Below are positions 11,595 through 21,274 of a stretch of DNA of 64,000 nucleotides, in pieces. The stretch lies in NCBI GenBank assembly GCA_027563935.2, contig CM050454.1, positions 74,048,596-74,112,595 of the forward strand, given 5' to 3'. A program made the translations under genes and the position numbers. Under the pieces are notes generated by a model, which saw only the letters and a program-made list of their open reading frames with translations, ran no database searches and was not told where the DNA came from. This stretch comes from Costus lasius (taxonomy: Eukaryota > Streptophyta > Magnoliopsida > Zingiberales > Costaceae). The number at the start of each line of letters is the position of its first letter. Position 1 is the stretch's first letter.

Positions 11595-13304
11595 ACAACG
11601 GATCCTTGAGTCCTCTTCATCCATGCTCGGTGCTAGCCTCATGAAGAAGATCCAAGCCTTAGAGAGTCCTTCACTTCACTTGTGCTACCTTCTTGGGAAG
11701 TTGCACCAAGGAGGAAGAAGGATGAAGAGAAGAAGAGGCTCGCGGCTATGGATGGAAGAGATGTGCCTAGACCTTTTGCTCTTGCCCTTGTCCCTTGCTC
11801 ATGCCAACTTTCTTTGGTGCTCTCGCATGTAATGTTGATCCATGGAGCAAGGGGGTAGCAAGAGAGGTATATAGGCGCAATGCACAATGTGAGATGCAGC
11901 TAGGGTTAAGGTGAGGGAGCAATTAGGGTATGAGGTAAGGAAATACTCTAAACCTTTTCCATAAACCTCTACCCATCTACCTTATGCGCCTAGGACTTAC
12001 CATGCAAGTCCCTAAGGCCATATGCGCCCCAAGTCTTGCCATAGAGGCAAGCCTTCCATCCAAGGAAGAAGGGGGGAGGCGCCAAAAGCTTCCTAATGAA
12101 GCACTAGGCGCCTACTCCTCCCTATTATGCCCTCAGGCGCCAATGGGGTGAGATTTCTCCCTATTATACCCTTATGCCCTCTTATTTCTTCATGACAACT
12201 TATTATTGAGCCTCATGGGTAATGAGCTAGCCCAAACTTCATTACAAAGGTTGATTAAGTCATTGGATCCAATCCAATGCAACCCTAACTCAAATGTGAC
12301 CAACCATGGTCAATTTCAGGTCAACCTGCCAAAAATAAAGTTTGGCTCTAATAAGTCCTTTTATCTCATCAGGCCCATTGGTGCTAATGAAATCTCCGAA
12401 ATAGATCCAAGTTATCCAATAACTCATCATAAGAATTTCGATCAATACGAGAACTCGAGCATCAAGGTGTGAGACGCTGTAGGTTTCTCTGACATTGACA
12501 GTGATGAACAAAGGTCATCACAAGCAGTGAGTGACACCTAGCAGTGCATCGCTACTACCCAAATCATCGAAATTGATATCGACATCGACATCCCCATCAT
12601 CGCTACAAAGCACTGATGCATTACAGTCTCTTTGCCAAACTGATATCCGATTGGACAAGTGTGTCACCACTTGTTTTTACCCAATCTCATGGTCATGACT
12701 AAATCATGTTCTCACCTGGGTATGACCATACACTTTCAGTCATAGAACTATAGGGGGGCCCATTGATATCAAGCTTCCCTCAGCAAGGGGCAAATTCTCT
12801 GTCTGTCCATTGACCTTCTCATATGGGTCATGACATACTCAATGACAACCGTTATAACCTCCCAACTATGGTGAGGTGTTAGGTTGTATCAAAGCATGTC
12901 TCTAACCATATAGAAGAGTCAATGACCTCAAGTCTAGGGATTAATGCATCTCCTATCACTTGTGAGGATAACTCATGACACCAAGTCATAGCCTCACAGT
13001 GGGTCAGTCCAGTATATCCACCACTAATATACCCATATGTCTGTGTTAGCACCTTGTGCTTAACTAGCTCATATAACAGTCTCTCATGTACCAGAGCTGT
13101 CTCATATCCACTTAGGTACATTGACTGGGGACAAGAGTTTGAGCATAGATCCAATCTGTATCCAGAGACATTATCATGCAAGTACACGATCGCAGATGTA
13201 AACAAAGCATAATAACGATAATGCCAGAATGATATATAAGAAATATTAATGTCAAGTAGTACAAAGATGGACCAATAACAGGTCTTAGGGCATAAATACC
13301 AACG
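11595..13304 (-). repeat. Element B 5' LTR (right copy)
   Basis: Parallel to 4329-5953 over 1.6 kb with scattered differences. On the minus strand it begins at 13304 with CGTTGGTATTTATGCCCTAAG; the expected TG is mutated to CG. The inner boundary is approximate because the PBS is decayed. Confidence 0.75.
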
Positions 13305-14104
13305 AACTCGTCTAGCCGCCATCGCCACCCTGTACAACTAGGAATCAAGGGCATGCATCAGCTTCAACTTTAATTGATAGGAGATTGTTTTGTTTTGTTT
13401 TGTCTTTTGTTGCAGTTTGACTACTTTTGGATTGCAAGAGTAGGTAGTTATTAGGATTTGGACTTTGTCTTATTCCCCCTCTCTTATCCTATAAAAGAGA
13501 AGCGTAGGCTAGCATTAGTTTTTAGTTCTCTAGTAGCGTTAGAGTTCTCATAGTGAGCTGAGTGAATCGTGGTGGGTGCCTCGATTTCAAAGTTTGTAAG
13601 AGTCTTGGTCAGTGCCTCGACTCCGAAGCTTATATTCCCTTTCGTTGCAAGAAGTAAATCCCACCGTCTTCGGTGGGTCAAGTTCGCCTGTTTTTAGAAT
13701 TTATCGTGTTCTTTCTGCTCTATTTTCATTCTTTCCCCTTTACCCTTATCCACGAGCATTCGTACCCTGGAGGCGTGGAACAATTTCCTGTTCTTGGTGT
13801 GTTCACAAGCTCATAGGTGCGCGAGCTGAGCCTCATCTACCCGCTGTCTCCTCAGAACATGCTGCGCTTAAAATTGCTTGCTAAGAGGTTAGTAAGTGAA
13901 TTTTATAGATTTGGTTACTGTTCGGATTTCTCTAGCGTTAGTGTTGCCCCGAAACGAATTCGCGCTAATTTCCTTATGTTTTCTACTGCACTTTCCGAAT
14001 GCTTTTACTTCCCTCATCTCAAGACCCTCTCATGTTTTTTGAACATCATGTAAACACTGTAGAGTACGGAACTAAGGACCAACCCTCCTATAGTAGCTGC
14101 ATCA
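13305..14104 (+). repeat. Gypsy family C LTR, copy C1 (3' half)
   Basis: Matches the 3' half of C2 (15295-16114) and C3 (37740-38628): same promoter region, the AAGTAAATCCCACCG..CGGTGGGTCA hairpin near 13647, and the same end (AGTACGGAACTAAGGACC...GCATCA). Its left part was separated by insertion of copia B and is outside the window. Copia M sequence starts at 14105. Confidence 0.8.
13490..13497 (+). promoter_or_regulatory. TATA box of LTR C1
   Basis: TATAAAAG, conserved with flanking sequence in C2 (15463-15470) and C3 (37961-37968). The conserved stretch TTAGTTCTCTNNGGTG follows, about where transcription would start. Confidence 0.7.
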
Positions 14105-14225
14105 TATATACCCTATCACATCTGGTGTGTTCTTTGTAAGGTGATCCTTTTTGAATTATGAATCTCATTTCGGGCTTGTTTCCGCTGTGCTTTCAAATTT
14201 TAAATTGCCCACAGATTCTCAACAG

Positions 14226-14237
14226 TGGTATTAGAGG
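14226..14237 (+). other. Element M primer binding site (mutated)
   Basis: TGGTATTAGAGG, one C-to-T change from the usual TGGTATCAGAGG, one base after the LTR end AACA. Confidence 0.75.
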
Positions 14238-14519
14238 CTACTTACAAGACACACACGGTGTATGTTTTTCTTGCACATGTGCATGTCATAAAAAATTTTT
14301 AAAAATTGATATGTCATGGTTTATGTGTAGAAAAATAGTAGGTTTGCTTTTCCTTGCATCTCGTGTTGTTCTCTGATTTTCAGTTTCTACACATAGTGAT
14401 AGACCCTATGTGTGAATTAATTTCTCCCCACACTCATGGGATAGACTTATTGATGCAGGAGAAGCCAGTACTGAAGAGGGGGAAGATCTGTACAAGAAAA
14501 TACCCCCCCTACAATTTTC

Positions 14520-14950
14520 TATGAGCTAATCACGGGCAAGTCGTGAAGACCATCACAGGCATGACGGCCTCGTCAAAAAATGCAACCTCCAGCCACGGAC
14601 AAAAGCACGGCCATGAATGCCATCACTACCAGGCCGTGAACCCTTCGACAGATTCCAGCACCCAAGATCACGGTCGTGAACATGATCACGGGCAGGCTAT
14701 GATCTCCTCAGCAAAAATAGTGAAAGATGGTGATTCTGGATGCGAACCCGATCACGACCATGAACACGATCATGGGTAGGTTGTGATCTCTTCAGCGAAA
14801 AACCAGAAAACCGTGGATTCCAGACGCGAACCAAAGCACGGATGTGAACACATTCACAGCCAAGCCATGAACACCTCGGCGACTTTCGAACCACCCAGTC
14901 ATGGCCGTGAACACCATCATGGCCAGGTCGTGATATCCCCTGAAGATGCC
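14520..14950 (+). repeat. CACGGCC/GGCCGTG-rich array in the U3 of LTR C2
   Basis: Imperfect repeats built from CACGGCC, GGCCGTGAAC and ATCACGGGCAGG, spaced about 40-70 bases. The same kind of array occurs in C3 at 31830-32100. It creates a spurious His/Asp-rich open frame. It may hold U3 enhancer motifs; that is inference. Confidence 0.65.
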
Positions 14951-15462
14951 AATTTACCCTGATGATCCCGTTTTGACATACGTCACCCTCCACACCACGT
15001 TCATTCATCTCAGGAGGACACAAAGAAGCCAAACAAGGTGATAATTTGACAATCCCAACGCTCAAGCCAACTGCCAGATGGATACATAGGGGTCATTAGC
15101 CCACTTGGTCCACACTGAGATCCTCTAGCCCATGGGCCTCCCAACTCGGCCAACCATGGCCCGGCCCAAGATGGATACTACAACCATCTGAACAACACGG
15201 CCCAAGAGCAAGCCTCCACCGTAATGAACCAACCCACAAATTTGAAACTCTACTGTTTTGTTGTGGCTTGCTCTGAGTTAGTTTGATGGTCGGCTACTGT
15301 ACACCCTAGGAATCAAGGACATGCGCAAAAGCTTCAATTGTAGTTGGTAGTTGGTAGGATTTTTATTCCCTTTTGTCTTATGTAGCAGTTTGACTACTTT
15401 TTGATGGTTAGAGTAGGTAGTTGTTGAGATGTTGCCCTTGTTTTGTTCCCCTCCTCTTATTC

Positions 15463-15470
15463 TATAAAAG
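15463..15470 (+). promoter_or_regulatory. TATA box of LTR C2
   Basis: TATAAAAG in the same context as the C1 and C3 copies. Confidence 0.7.
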
Positions 15471-16934
15471 AGGGCTGGGCTAGTGTCTTCTTTAGTTCTC
15501 TTGTGGTGATAGAGTGCTCAAGTGTGTGCTGAGGAGTAGCGGTTGGTGCCTCAACTCCGAAGTGTGTGTAAGAGTGGAGGTTGGTGCCTCGACTCCAATG
15601 TTTGTGGCGACAATTGAGTTCCGTTCAAGGTGTTTGATCCTTGGTTTGGCCTCGACTCCTCACTTGTATCTCTCCGTTTGCAAGAAGTAAATCCCACCGC
15701 CTCCGGTGGGTCAGGTTCGCCTATTTTTATAAATCCGCTGTGTTCTTTCCACTGTGTTTGCATTCCCTTTCACCCCCATGAGCATCCGTACGTTGGAGGT
15801 GAGGAACAATTTCTATCTCATAGGAGCGCGAGCCGCACCCTGCAAAACTGCTGTCCCCTAAGAAATGTGTTGCGCTTAACGTCGCTCGCTAAGAGGTTAG
15901 TGAGTTCAATTTTGTAGATTTGGGTGTCGTTTAGTTCCTCTCGCATTTGTGTTGCCTCAAAACATATTCGCTGTCATTTTTCCCTGTGTTTTCTATAGCA
16001 CTTTCCATGCATTTTTGCTTCCCTTGTCTCAAGACTCTCTCATGTTTTTCGAGCATTGTCTAAGTGCCCTAGAGTATGGAACTAAGGACCATCCCTCCTA
16101 CAGTAGCTACATCACCCATAATGTGGGACTTGTATCGATTATAGGGCATGGACTAGGTGATTGCCCTAATCCATACAAGTTAGGGATTGCAAGTGGCAAC
16201 ATTAATAAAAGGGGTATACACAGCTACTTGTAGACTTATGAGAGAAATGAAAATCTAGAATTTTTGATGAGGTCACTAAGGATTAACAAACATGCTTTCT
16301 AGTGAAAAACTAAAATCTAATTTTTGCAGTTTTTCATTGCATAGAGAAGAGCATGTGTAGGTGTTGTTCTTTATACTATGGTATGGTTATAGACAAGCCC
16401 TAAAGCATGGCTGGGATGTATACTTGTGAGGCATACATACCACCCTATTTCCTTTATTTGTTTTGTATTTTAAAGTCGAAGATTAGGGAAGACAAAGTTA
16501 CATCACAGCTCACTCCTTCACGCGTTTAACCATGATAGGGCAACCTTCTTGTGGCCGAATCCTTGGTGGCTTCTAGGGGTTCTTCGCCAGGGGTGCACCT
16601 TGAGGATAAGTGGCTGACGAGAAGGGTTTGTGCAGCCTATAGCTTGGCCCAAACTTAGATGGCTTCTAGGGCTTCCTAGAGGCACATCTAAGGGTTTCTA
16701 TGGGGCTGATCTATAGGTGACACAAAACTATTGGTGTTTATGCCCTAAGACCTAGTTTTGGTCTATCTTTTGTACTACTTGACATTGATATTTCTTATAT
16801 ATCATTCTAGCATTATCGTTATCATGCTTAGTATACATCTGCGATTATGTTATTACATGATAATGCTCCTAGAGACAGATTGGATCTGTGCTCAAACTCT
16901 TGTCCCCAGTAAATGTACCTGAGTGGATATGGGT

Positions 16935-17175
16935 TGTTATCACCTCAAAAACCCTCACGCCAAGCAGCAAAAGGGAGGCGGCAATAAGAGACAAGAGAAG
17001 AGTCTGGTGCAAAAATCTCCCAGGTGGGCCTCTCTATTTATAATAGCAGAGCCAGACACACTTTGGAGATTTTTCCCATGTGGGATAATGCATATAGGCC
17101 CAATTCACAATTAACCAGATCAGCGTCACGGGTTCGAATCCCCGCAGACGCTATTAATTGTAAATTGCGCCCAAA
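16935..17175 (-). repeat. Inverted LTR promoter segment in element L
   Basis: Its reverse complement parallels 25110-25216 joined to 53539-53680, including TATTATAAATAGAGAGGC (TATA box), GGGAGATTTTTG and GGCGTGAGGGTTTTTGAGGTGA. The TATA box of L therefore points against the rest of the LTR. Confidence 0.65.
17122..17152 (+). other. tRNA-like T-arm and acceptor remnant in LTR L
   Basis: AGCGTC (17122-17127) can pair with GACGCT (17147-17152), enclosing GGGTTCGAATCC, a perfect Pol III B box. There is no D arm or anticodon arm of normal form, so this is not a functional tRNA gene. A related sequence occurs in K1 at 25142-25187 (minus strand). Confidence 0.5.
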
Positions 17176-17204
17176 CCTGGCATTGGTGCAAGTTGAAAAG
17201 ATCA

Positions 17205-17481
17205 ACTTTATTTTCTTATATATTTATTATATTTTTAATAGTAATAAATATTTATATAATAGTTATTTTATTATTATTTATATCCTAATAATATAAAAAA
17301 TATATTTATATTTATTTGTAATCGGGTATCCGGTACCTGCGGGTACCCATACCCCTAAACCCAAACCTGACCCGTTTAGCTAAACGGGTACCCGAACCCG
17401 TGCTAAACGGGTTGGGTCGGGTCGGGTACCTAAACCCGTCGGGTGGAATTGCCACCGCTGGCCAAGACTCCCTCTTCTCCT
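17205..17481. mobile_element. Unclassified 277-bp insertion flanked by a 28-base duplication
   Basis: The sequence around TGGCATTGG(T/C)GCAAGTTG occurs at 17176-17204 and again at 17482-17509. Between the copies is an AT-rich stretch (17205-17320), then repeated CGGGTACCCG, AAACGGG and GGGTCGGGT words. Such CGGGTACCCG-rich sequences are common in plant hAT-type non-autonomous elements, but no clear terminal inverted repeats or 8-base duplication were seen, so the class is open. Confidence 0.45.
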
Positions 17482-17766
17482 TGGCATTGGCGCAAGTTGA
17501 AAAGATCAAGAGGCGTGGATCTCCTCTCCCGAAGCTAGCACGTGCGTGGAGCGGAGGAACTCGAGACAGTCCGTGTGTGCATGATTGTAGAGGACGGACA
17601 CCTATGCGTCTTCATCATCGGCTGCTCGTGGAATTACTCGATAAGGTATTACTCTTCACATCCTTTGGTTTTCTCTCGTAAGGGATCTTGGTGTTTCTGG
17701 AATTCTGTTTTAGACCTCCGCTTCCACTATGTTTAACGTTTCTCTGAGGTCCGAGGATTCCCAACA

Positions 17767-19060
17767 GTGGTATCAGAGGGATCTTATGAGGCCCGAAGGT
17801 GTCTTTTCTACATGCGCCTACCCCATTTCTGTCAGAAAAATAAGTTTCTTTTAATTTTTGCCTCTTAATTGTCTTCTAGTTTCGTTTTCTTCACATCTGG
17901 GATAGACCCTATGTGGAAGAATTAACTCCTCCTTGCGCTCGTGGGATAGACCCATGGCGCAAGACCCATAGGAGATTATGGGGCATGGAATGGGTGATTG
18001 TCCTAATCTGTATGGGGTATGGATTGCAAGGGGCGGCTACCCCTTGTAGACTCTTGAGAGGGGCGAGACGATATAGAAGGATAATATAGAGTCGCTGAAA
18101 ATTAATTGAAAGGGTTTTATGAAAAATTAAAAGTGATTACATGTTGATTTTTCATAGCATGTAGAATCGCATGAGTAGTTCTATTTTTTCATTTATGTTG
18201 TGATCAAAGTCAAACCCTATTGCCATGCCTGTGATGTATCAATGTGAGGTCTGTGTGCCGACTTTCAGTTTTGTTTTTCAATTCTGTATTGTAATTTAAA
18301 ATTGAAGATTTTGAAGACATCGTGGCGTTTCTCTCTCTCTCTCCCTTGCACATCTCTCAAGGTGGCGCAACCCATGACCTAGGCAAACCCTAGGGTGGCT
18401 TCTAGGGTTAAACCTAGGGGCGCATCTACAGGGGGTGGCAGCTAGGGTTAGGGTTGGCACACCTCACCTCCCAAGGTGGCGCATCCCCTTATTTGACCTA
18501 ACCTTGAGTGGCTTCTAGGGTTACCTAGTTGGTTCACTTAAGGGATGATGGATGGATAAGGTGATGGTGCAACCTAGTCAAGTAAGGGGGCTGACCTTCA
18601 TCCTCTACCGAACCCTCATGGCTTCTAGGTCTCCTAGTGGCACATACATGGGTTCAAGGGTTGCAGAAGAGGATTGGCGCTCCAAGCTTGCAAAGGGGCT
18701 GATCTTCTATCATTAACCAAGAACTTGAAGGTTCGTTGGATGCTTCTTAAGTTCATGGGCTGATGAAGGGAGATTGAGCACCAAGGACGCTTGATGGCAT
18801 GTCCAAGCAAAGGGGGCGCACCTCTAGGTGGTGCACCTTGCAAGGGATGTGGTGTATCAAGCAAAGAGGTGAGATACCAAGGGAGGATGGCATATGGATG
18901 TTTGGCTGAATCCTAGGAGGAGCCTAGGATTTGCGAGCTAGCTTCCTGGTGGAGATCTGAGTTAGCCTAACCCTAAGAGGAGCCTAGGGTTTGTGAGCTA
19001 GCTCATGGAGAAGACTCGGGCTGGCCAAAATTCCAGAAGAATTTCGAACTGAGGACTCAC
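17767..19060 (+). other. Element L PBS and leader
   Basis: TGGTATCAGAGG (17768-17779) follows the LTR end by one base. The leader parallels those of K and M: GGGCATGGAATGGGTGATTG near 17980 and repeats of CCTAGGAGGAGCCTAGG near 18912 and 18976. No gene. It ends where Athila element J begins. Confidence 0.75.
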
Positions 19061-20410
19061 TGTCCAGATTACGGCACTGCCGTAAATACCATTACGGCCG
19101 TAATTATAACCCAGCTCGCGATTTTCCCGGTCAACTCCGAAGCCCAATTTTTGCGTAGATGATTGCAATCGATCCAGGCGACTAAAGATGTTTTGGTAAG
19201 AAGCAAAGGGGGAGCCATCGACGAGACGAAGCGAAGCACACCAAAAACCCTAATTTTCGTCCACCAGAGAGAGAGAAATTGCCTCACACACATCCGCCTT
19301 AGGGTTCGCCGCCGAGAAGCCTCCAGCGCATCTCCGGCCGTGAATTTTGAGTGGAAGCTACGCATAGAGGAGGAGGAGGTGCACCTAAAGTTTCAACGTG
19401 ATCGGAGATCAGGCGGAGGAGAAATCACCACAAATCCGAGCGTCGCCGCTGTTGCGCCAAGATTACGGCCGTAAATGTTTTTACCGCCATACCATAATTC
19501 TTCCTTCTTCTCTGTTTTCGATTTCCTTCAACATGAATTATTGTAATCTTCCTCCCATGCAAGCTTAAACCTCTTTTGGGACATGGGGGAGTAATTCACT
19601 CAGTTTTTAATGACTAGATGACTATTTTTCCATTATTCTGTCACGTTTAATCTTAGCATGATAATTTTACTCATGTGATGTTTGTTCTTAGACTCTCCTT
19701 AGATCTATATTACTATTTATGTTTTAGAATTTTCGCTATTGACTGAAAAGTAATTGCTTGAGAATTTGGTACCCTAGAATTGCATGATAGGAACCCCTTT
19801 TAGGTTAGCTCTTACTTGTTTAATTCTAGTAATCTTATTGCCATGATAATAACATAAATCTAGGATTGAGTCTAAGTATCTCAAACGTGGAGATCTTGTG
19901 CGAAAGCAAAGATCGGAACGTTAGAGAACCTTGAGTAAAACTAGTGTTGAGATTCGAATGCATGAGAGTGATCCTTGAATTTCCACTAGAGATTTTCAAC
20001 CTAGAATTCGGATGCACAAAAGTGATCCTTGAGTTTTTCATTTGATGATTTACTTATCTTTAGCTTGGGATAAATCTTGCGCGAGAGAGAGGATTGATCT
20101 CTGCATGGTTGTCTGCGTGAAAGTGAGACAACCCTTTTATTAAAGTAAATTACATCTTTATCATGTTGACATTAAACTGACACAATCACTATTCATGTCT
20201 AGTCATAGAAATTAGAGTGAATGAAACCCTAGTCCCAGCCTCTTTCTCTGATAACTCCGTTTCAGTGCTTTGGTCTTCGTTTGCTAGTTTGCACTCTTTT
20301 GATTTCCTAGATAGTGAAAAATCAATTATTCGGTACTCAGCAGTATAGGTCCCTATGGATTCGATACTTTCTTTATTACTTTGAGTATCCGTACACTTGC
20401 GGACACAACA
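19061..20410 (+). repeat. Element J 5' LTR
   Basis: Ends GCGGACACAACA six bases before the PBS, and its last 370 bases match the LTR end of element N (54346-54715). The start at TGTCCAGATTACGG is inferred from the end of recognisable copia L leader; the exact base is uncertain. Palindromic TTACGGCCGTAA motifs occur near 19100 and 19463. Confidence 0.6.
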
Positions 20411-20416
20411 AGTTTT

Positions 20417-20435
20417 TGGTGCCATTGCCGGGGAC
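20417..20435 (+). other. Element J primer binding site (Asp tRNA)
   Basis: TGGTGCCATTGCCGGGGAC, two changes from the Athila-type TGGCGCCGTTGCCGGGGA present in element N at 54722. Confidence 0.85.
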
Positions 20436-20572
20436 CTTAGTTTTTGTTGATATCGAAGACATTGAGATTATTGCTAGACTAGGTTTCATTTATGTTTTAT
20501 CTTTTTATTCTTTTCTGTTTACTTACATCATTTGATCAGTTTTCTCTAGTGTGCATAGGAAATTCATTTCTA

Positions 20573-21270
20573 ATGGCTGATTGAAGATCACTGAGAGACT
20601 ATGCAGCCCCTAATCCTCAAAGGATACAATTTAACATTGCTAGACCTGCAATTGAGGCCTCCAACTTTGAAATTAACCCTGCCTTCTTGTCTATGATCCA
20701 GCAGAACCAGTTTGGAGGATCATCAATCGAAGATCCTTATTCACATTTATATATCTTTCTTGAATATTGTGATACCATAAAAATTCATGGAGTTTCTGAT
20801 GACGCTCTAAAACTGAGATTGTTCCCTTTTTCTTTCAGGGATCAAGCACGATCTTGGTTGCATTCTCGTCAACCCAATACCTTCACAACATGGGAACAAT
20901 TATCAAAAGCTTTTCTGATGAAATATTTTCCACCGAGCAAGACTATCTAATTGAGGAATCAAATCACGAACTTTCAACAGAAGAGTGGAGAATCACTCGG
21001 CGAGGCATGGGAGAGATTCAATGGTTTACAATGGAAGTGTCCTAACCATGACTTCGAAAATGAGTTTCTAATTTAGACATTTTATTATGGATTAGTTTAT
21101 AATACCCGTCTAATTATTGATGCTGCCACAGGGGGAGCCTTGATGAGTAGAACATTTGACGATGCTTTCAAGTTGCTTGAGGAGATGTCCTTGAATCATA
21201 GCCAATGGGCTCCGGATGAAGGAATGTTATATTGTCATCAACATGGTAAGAATGAGAATGAGGATTAGCA
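20573..21270 (+). pseudogene. Element J Athila-type gag, broken
   Basis: From ATG 20573: MAD, then a TGA stop, then RSLRDYAAPNPQR, NFEINPAFLSMIQQNQFGG, LRLFPFSFRDQARSWLHSR and FLMKYFPPSKT. This is the retrotransposon gag fold of Athila elements. After 20950 the frame shifts, though the usual IDAATGGALMSRTFDDAFKLLEEMS stretch is readable at 21115-21185. The early stop is where element N has its own stop one codon later (MADR then stop), both explained by CGA-to-TGA change. Confidence 0.8.
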
Positions 21271-21274
21271 ACCC

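Larger units (their letters stand above)
4329..13304 (-). mobile_element. Element B: decayed Ty1/copia retrotransposon, minus strand
   Basis: Two similar LTRs (4329-5953 and about 11595-13304) flank a copia gag-pol read on the minus strand from 9893 to about 5975. The left LTR is cut at 4328 by element A, and the rest of it lies left of the window. Many stops and frameshifts mark it as dead. It is inserted in gypsy LTR C1, whose sequence resumes at 13305. LTR type (TGTTGG..TATGCCCTAAGAC) and gag place it with the D, K, L, M and P copias; Angela/Tork-like affiliation is an inference. Confidence 0.85.
14451..16114 (+). repeat. Gypsy family C solo LTR, copy C2 (1664 bp)
   Basis: Starts TGATGCAGGAG and ends GCTACATCA, the same termini as the C3 LTR. 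Both sides continue with copia M leader sequence and there is no internal region, so it is a solo LTR left by LTR-LTR recombination. The flanking five bases are CTTAT on the left and CCCAT on the right. These are consistent with one duplication in which two cytosines became T on the left. It carries a TATA box at 15463-15470 and the palindromic CACGGCC array at 14520-14950. Confidence 0.8.
14105..16728 (+). mobile_element. Element M: fragment of an old copia (LTR end, PBS, leader), interrupted by C2
   Basis: 14105-14224 matches the last part of the K LTR (27385-27512) and ends CTCAACA. 14226-14237 (TGGTATTAGAGG) is a mutated Met-tRNA PBS. 14238-14450 and 16115-16728 match the leaders of K and L, for example GGCATGGACTAGGTGATTG near 16145 and repeated GGTGGCTTCTAGGG-like words. 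The gypsy solo LTR C2 divides it, and copia L interrupts it at 16729. The coding part is not in the window. Confidence 0.75.
16729..17766 (+). repeat. Element L copia LTR (1038 bp), rearranged
   Basis: The first 206 bases are a copia LTR start (TATTGGTGTTTATGCCCTAAGACC) and the last 285 a copia LTR end like K (CCGTGTGTGCATGATTGTAGAGG, then CCCAACA before the PBS). Between them, 16935-17175 is in opposite orientation to the related segment of K1 (53541-53680), and 17205-17481 is an extra segment flanked by a 28-base duplication. It is inserted in the leader of copia M (left flank AAAAC). K1 may be the other LTR of this element. Confidence 0.65.

Noticed and set aside
14543..14779. His/Asp-rich open frame
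   Set aside because: A by-product of the CACGGCC/GGCCGTG array in the C2 LTR; not conserved as a frame in C3.
17122..17152. Possible tRNA gene
   Set aside because: Has a B box and a short pairing stem, but no D arm, anticodon arm or full-length cloverleaf.
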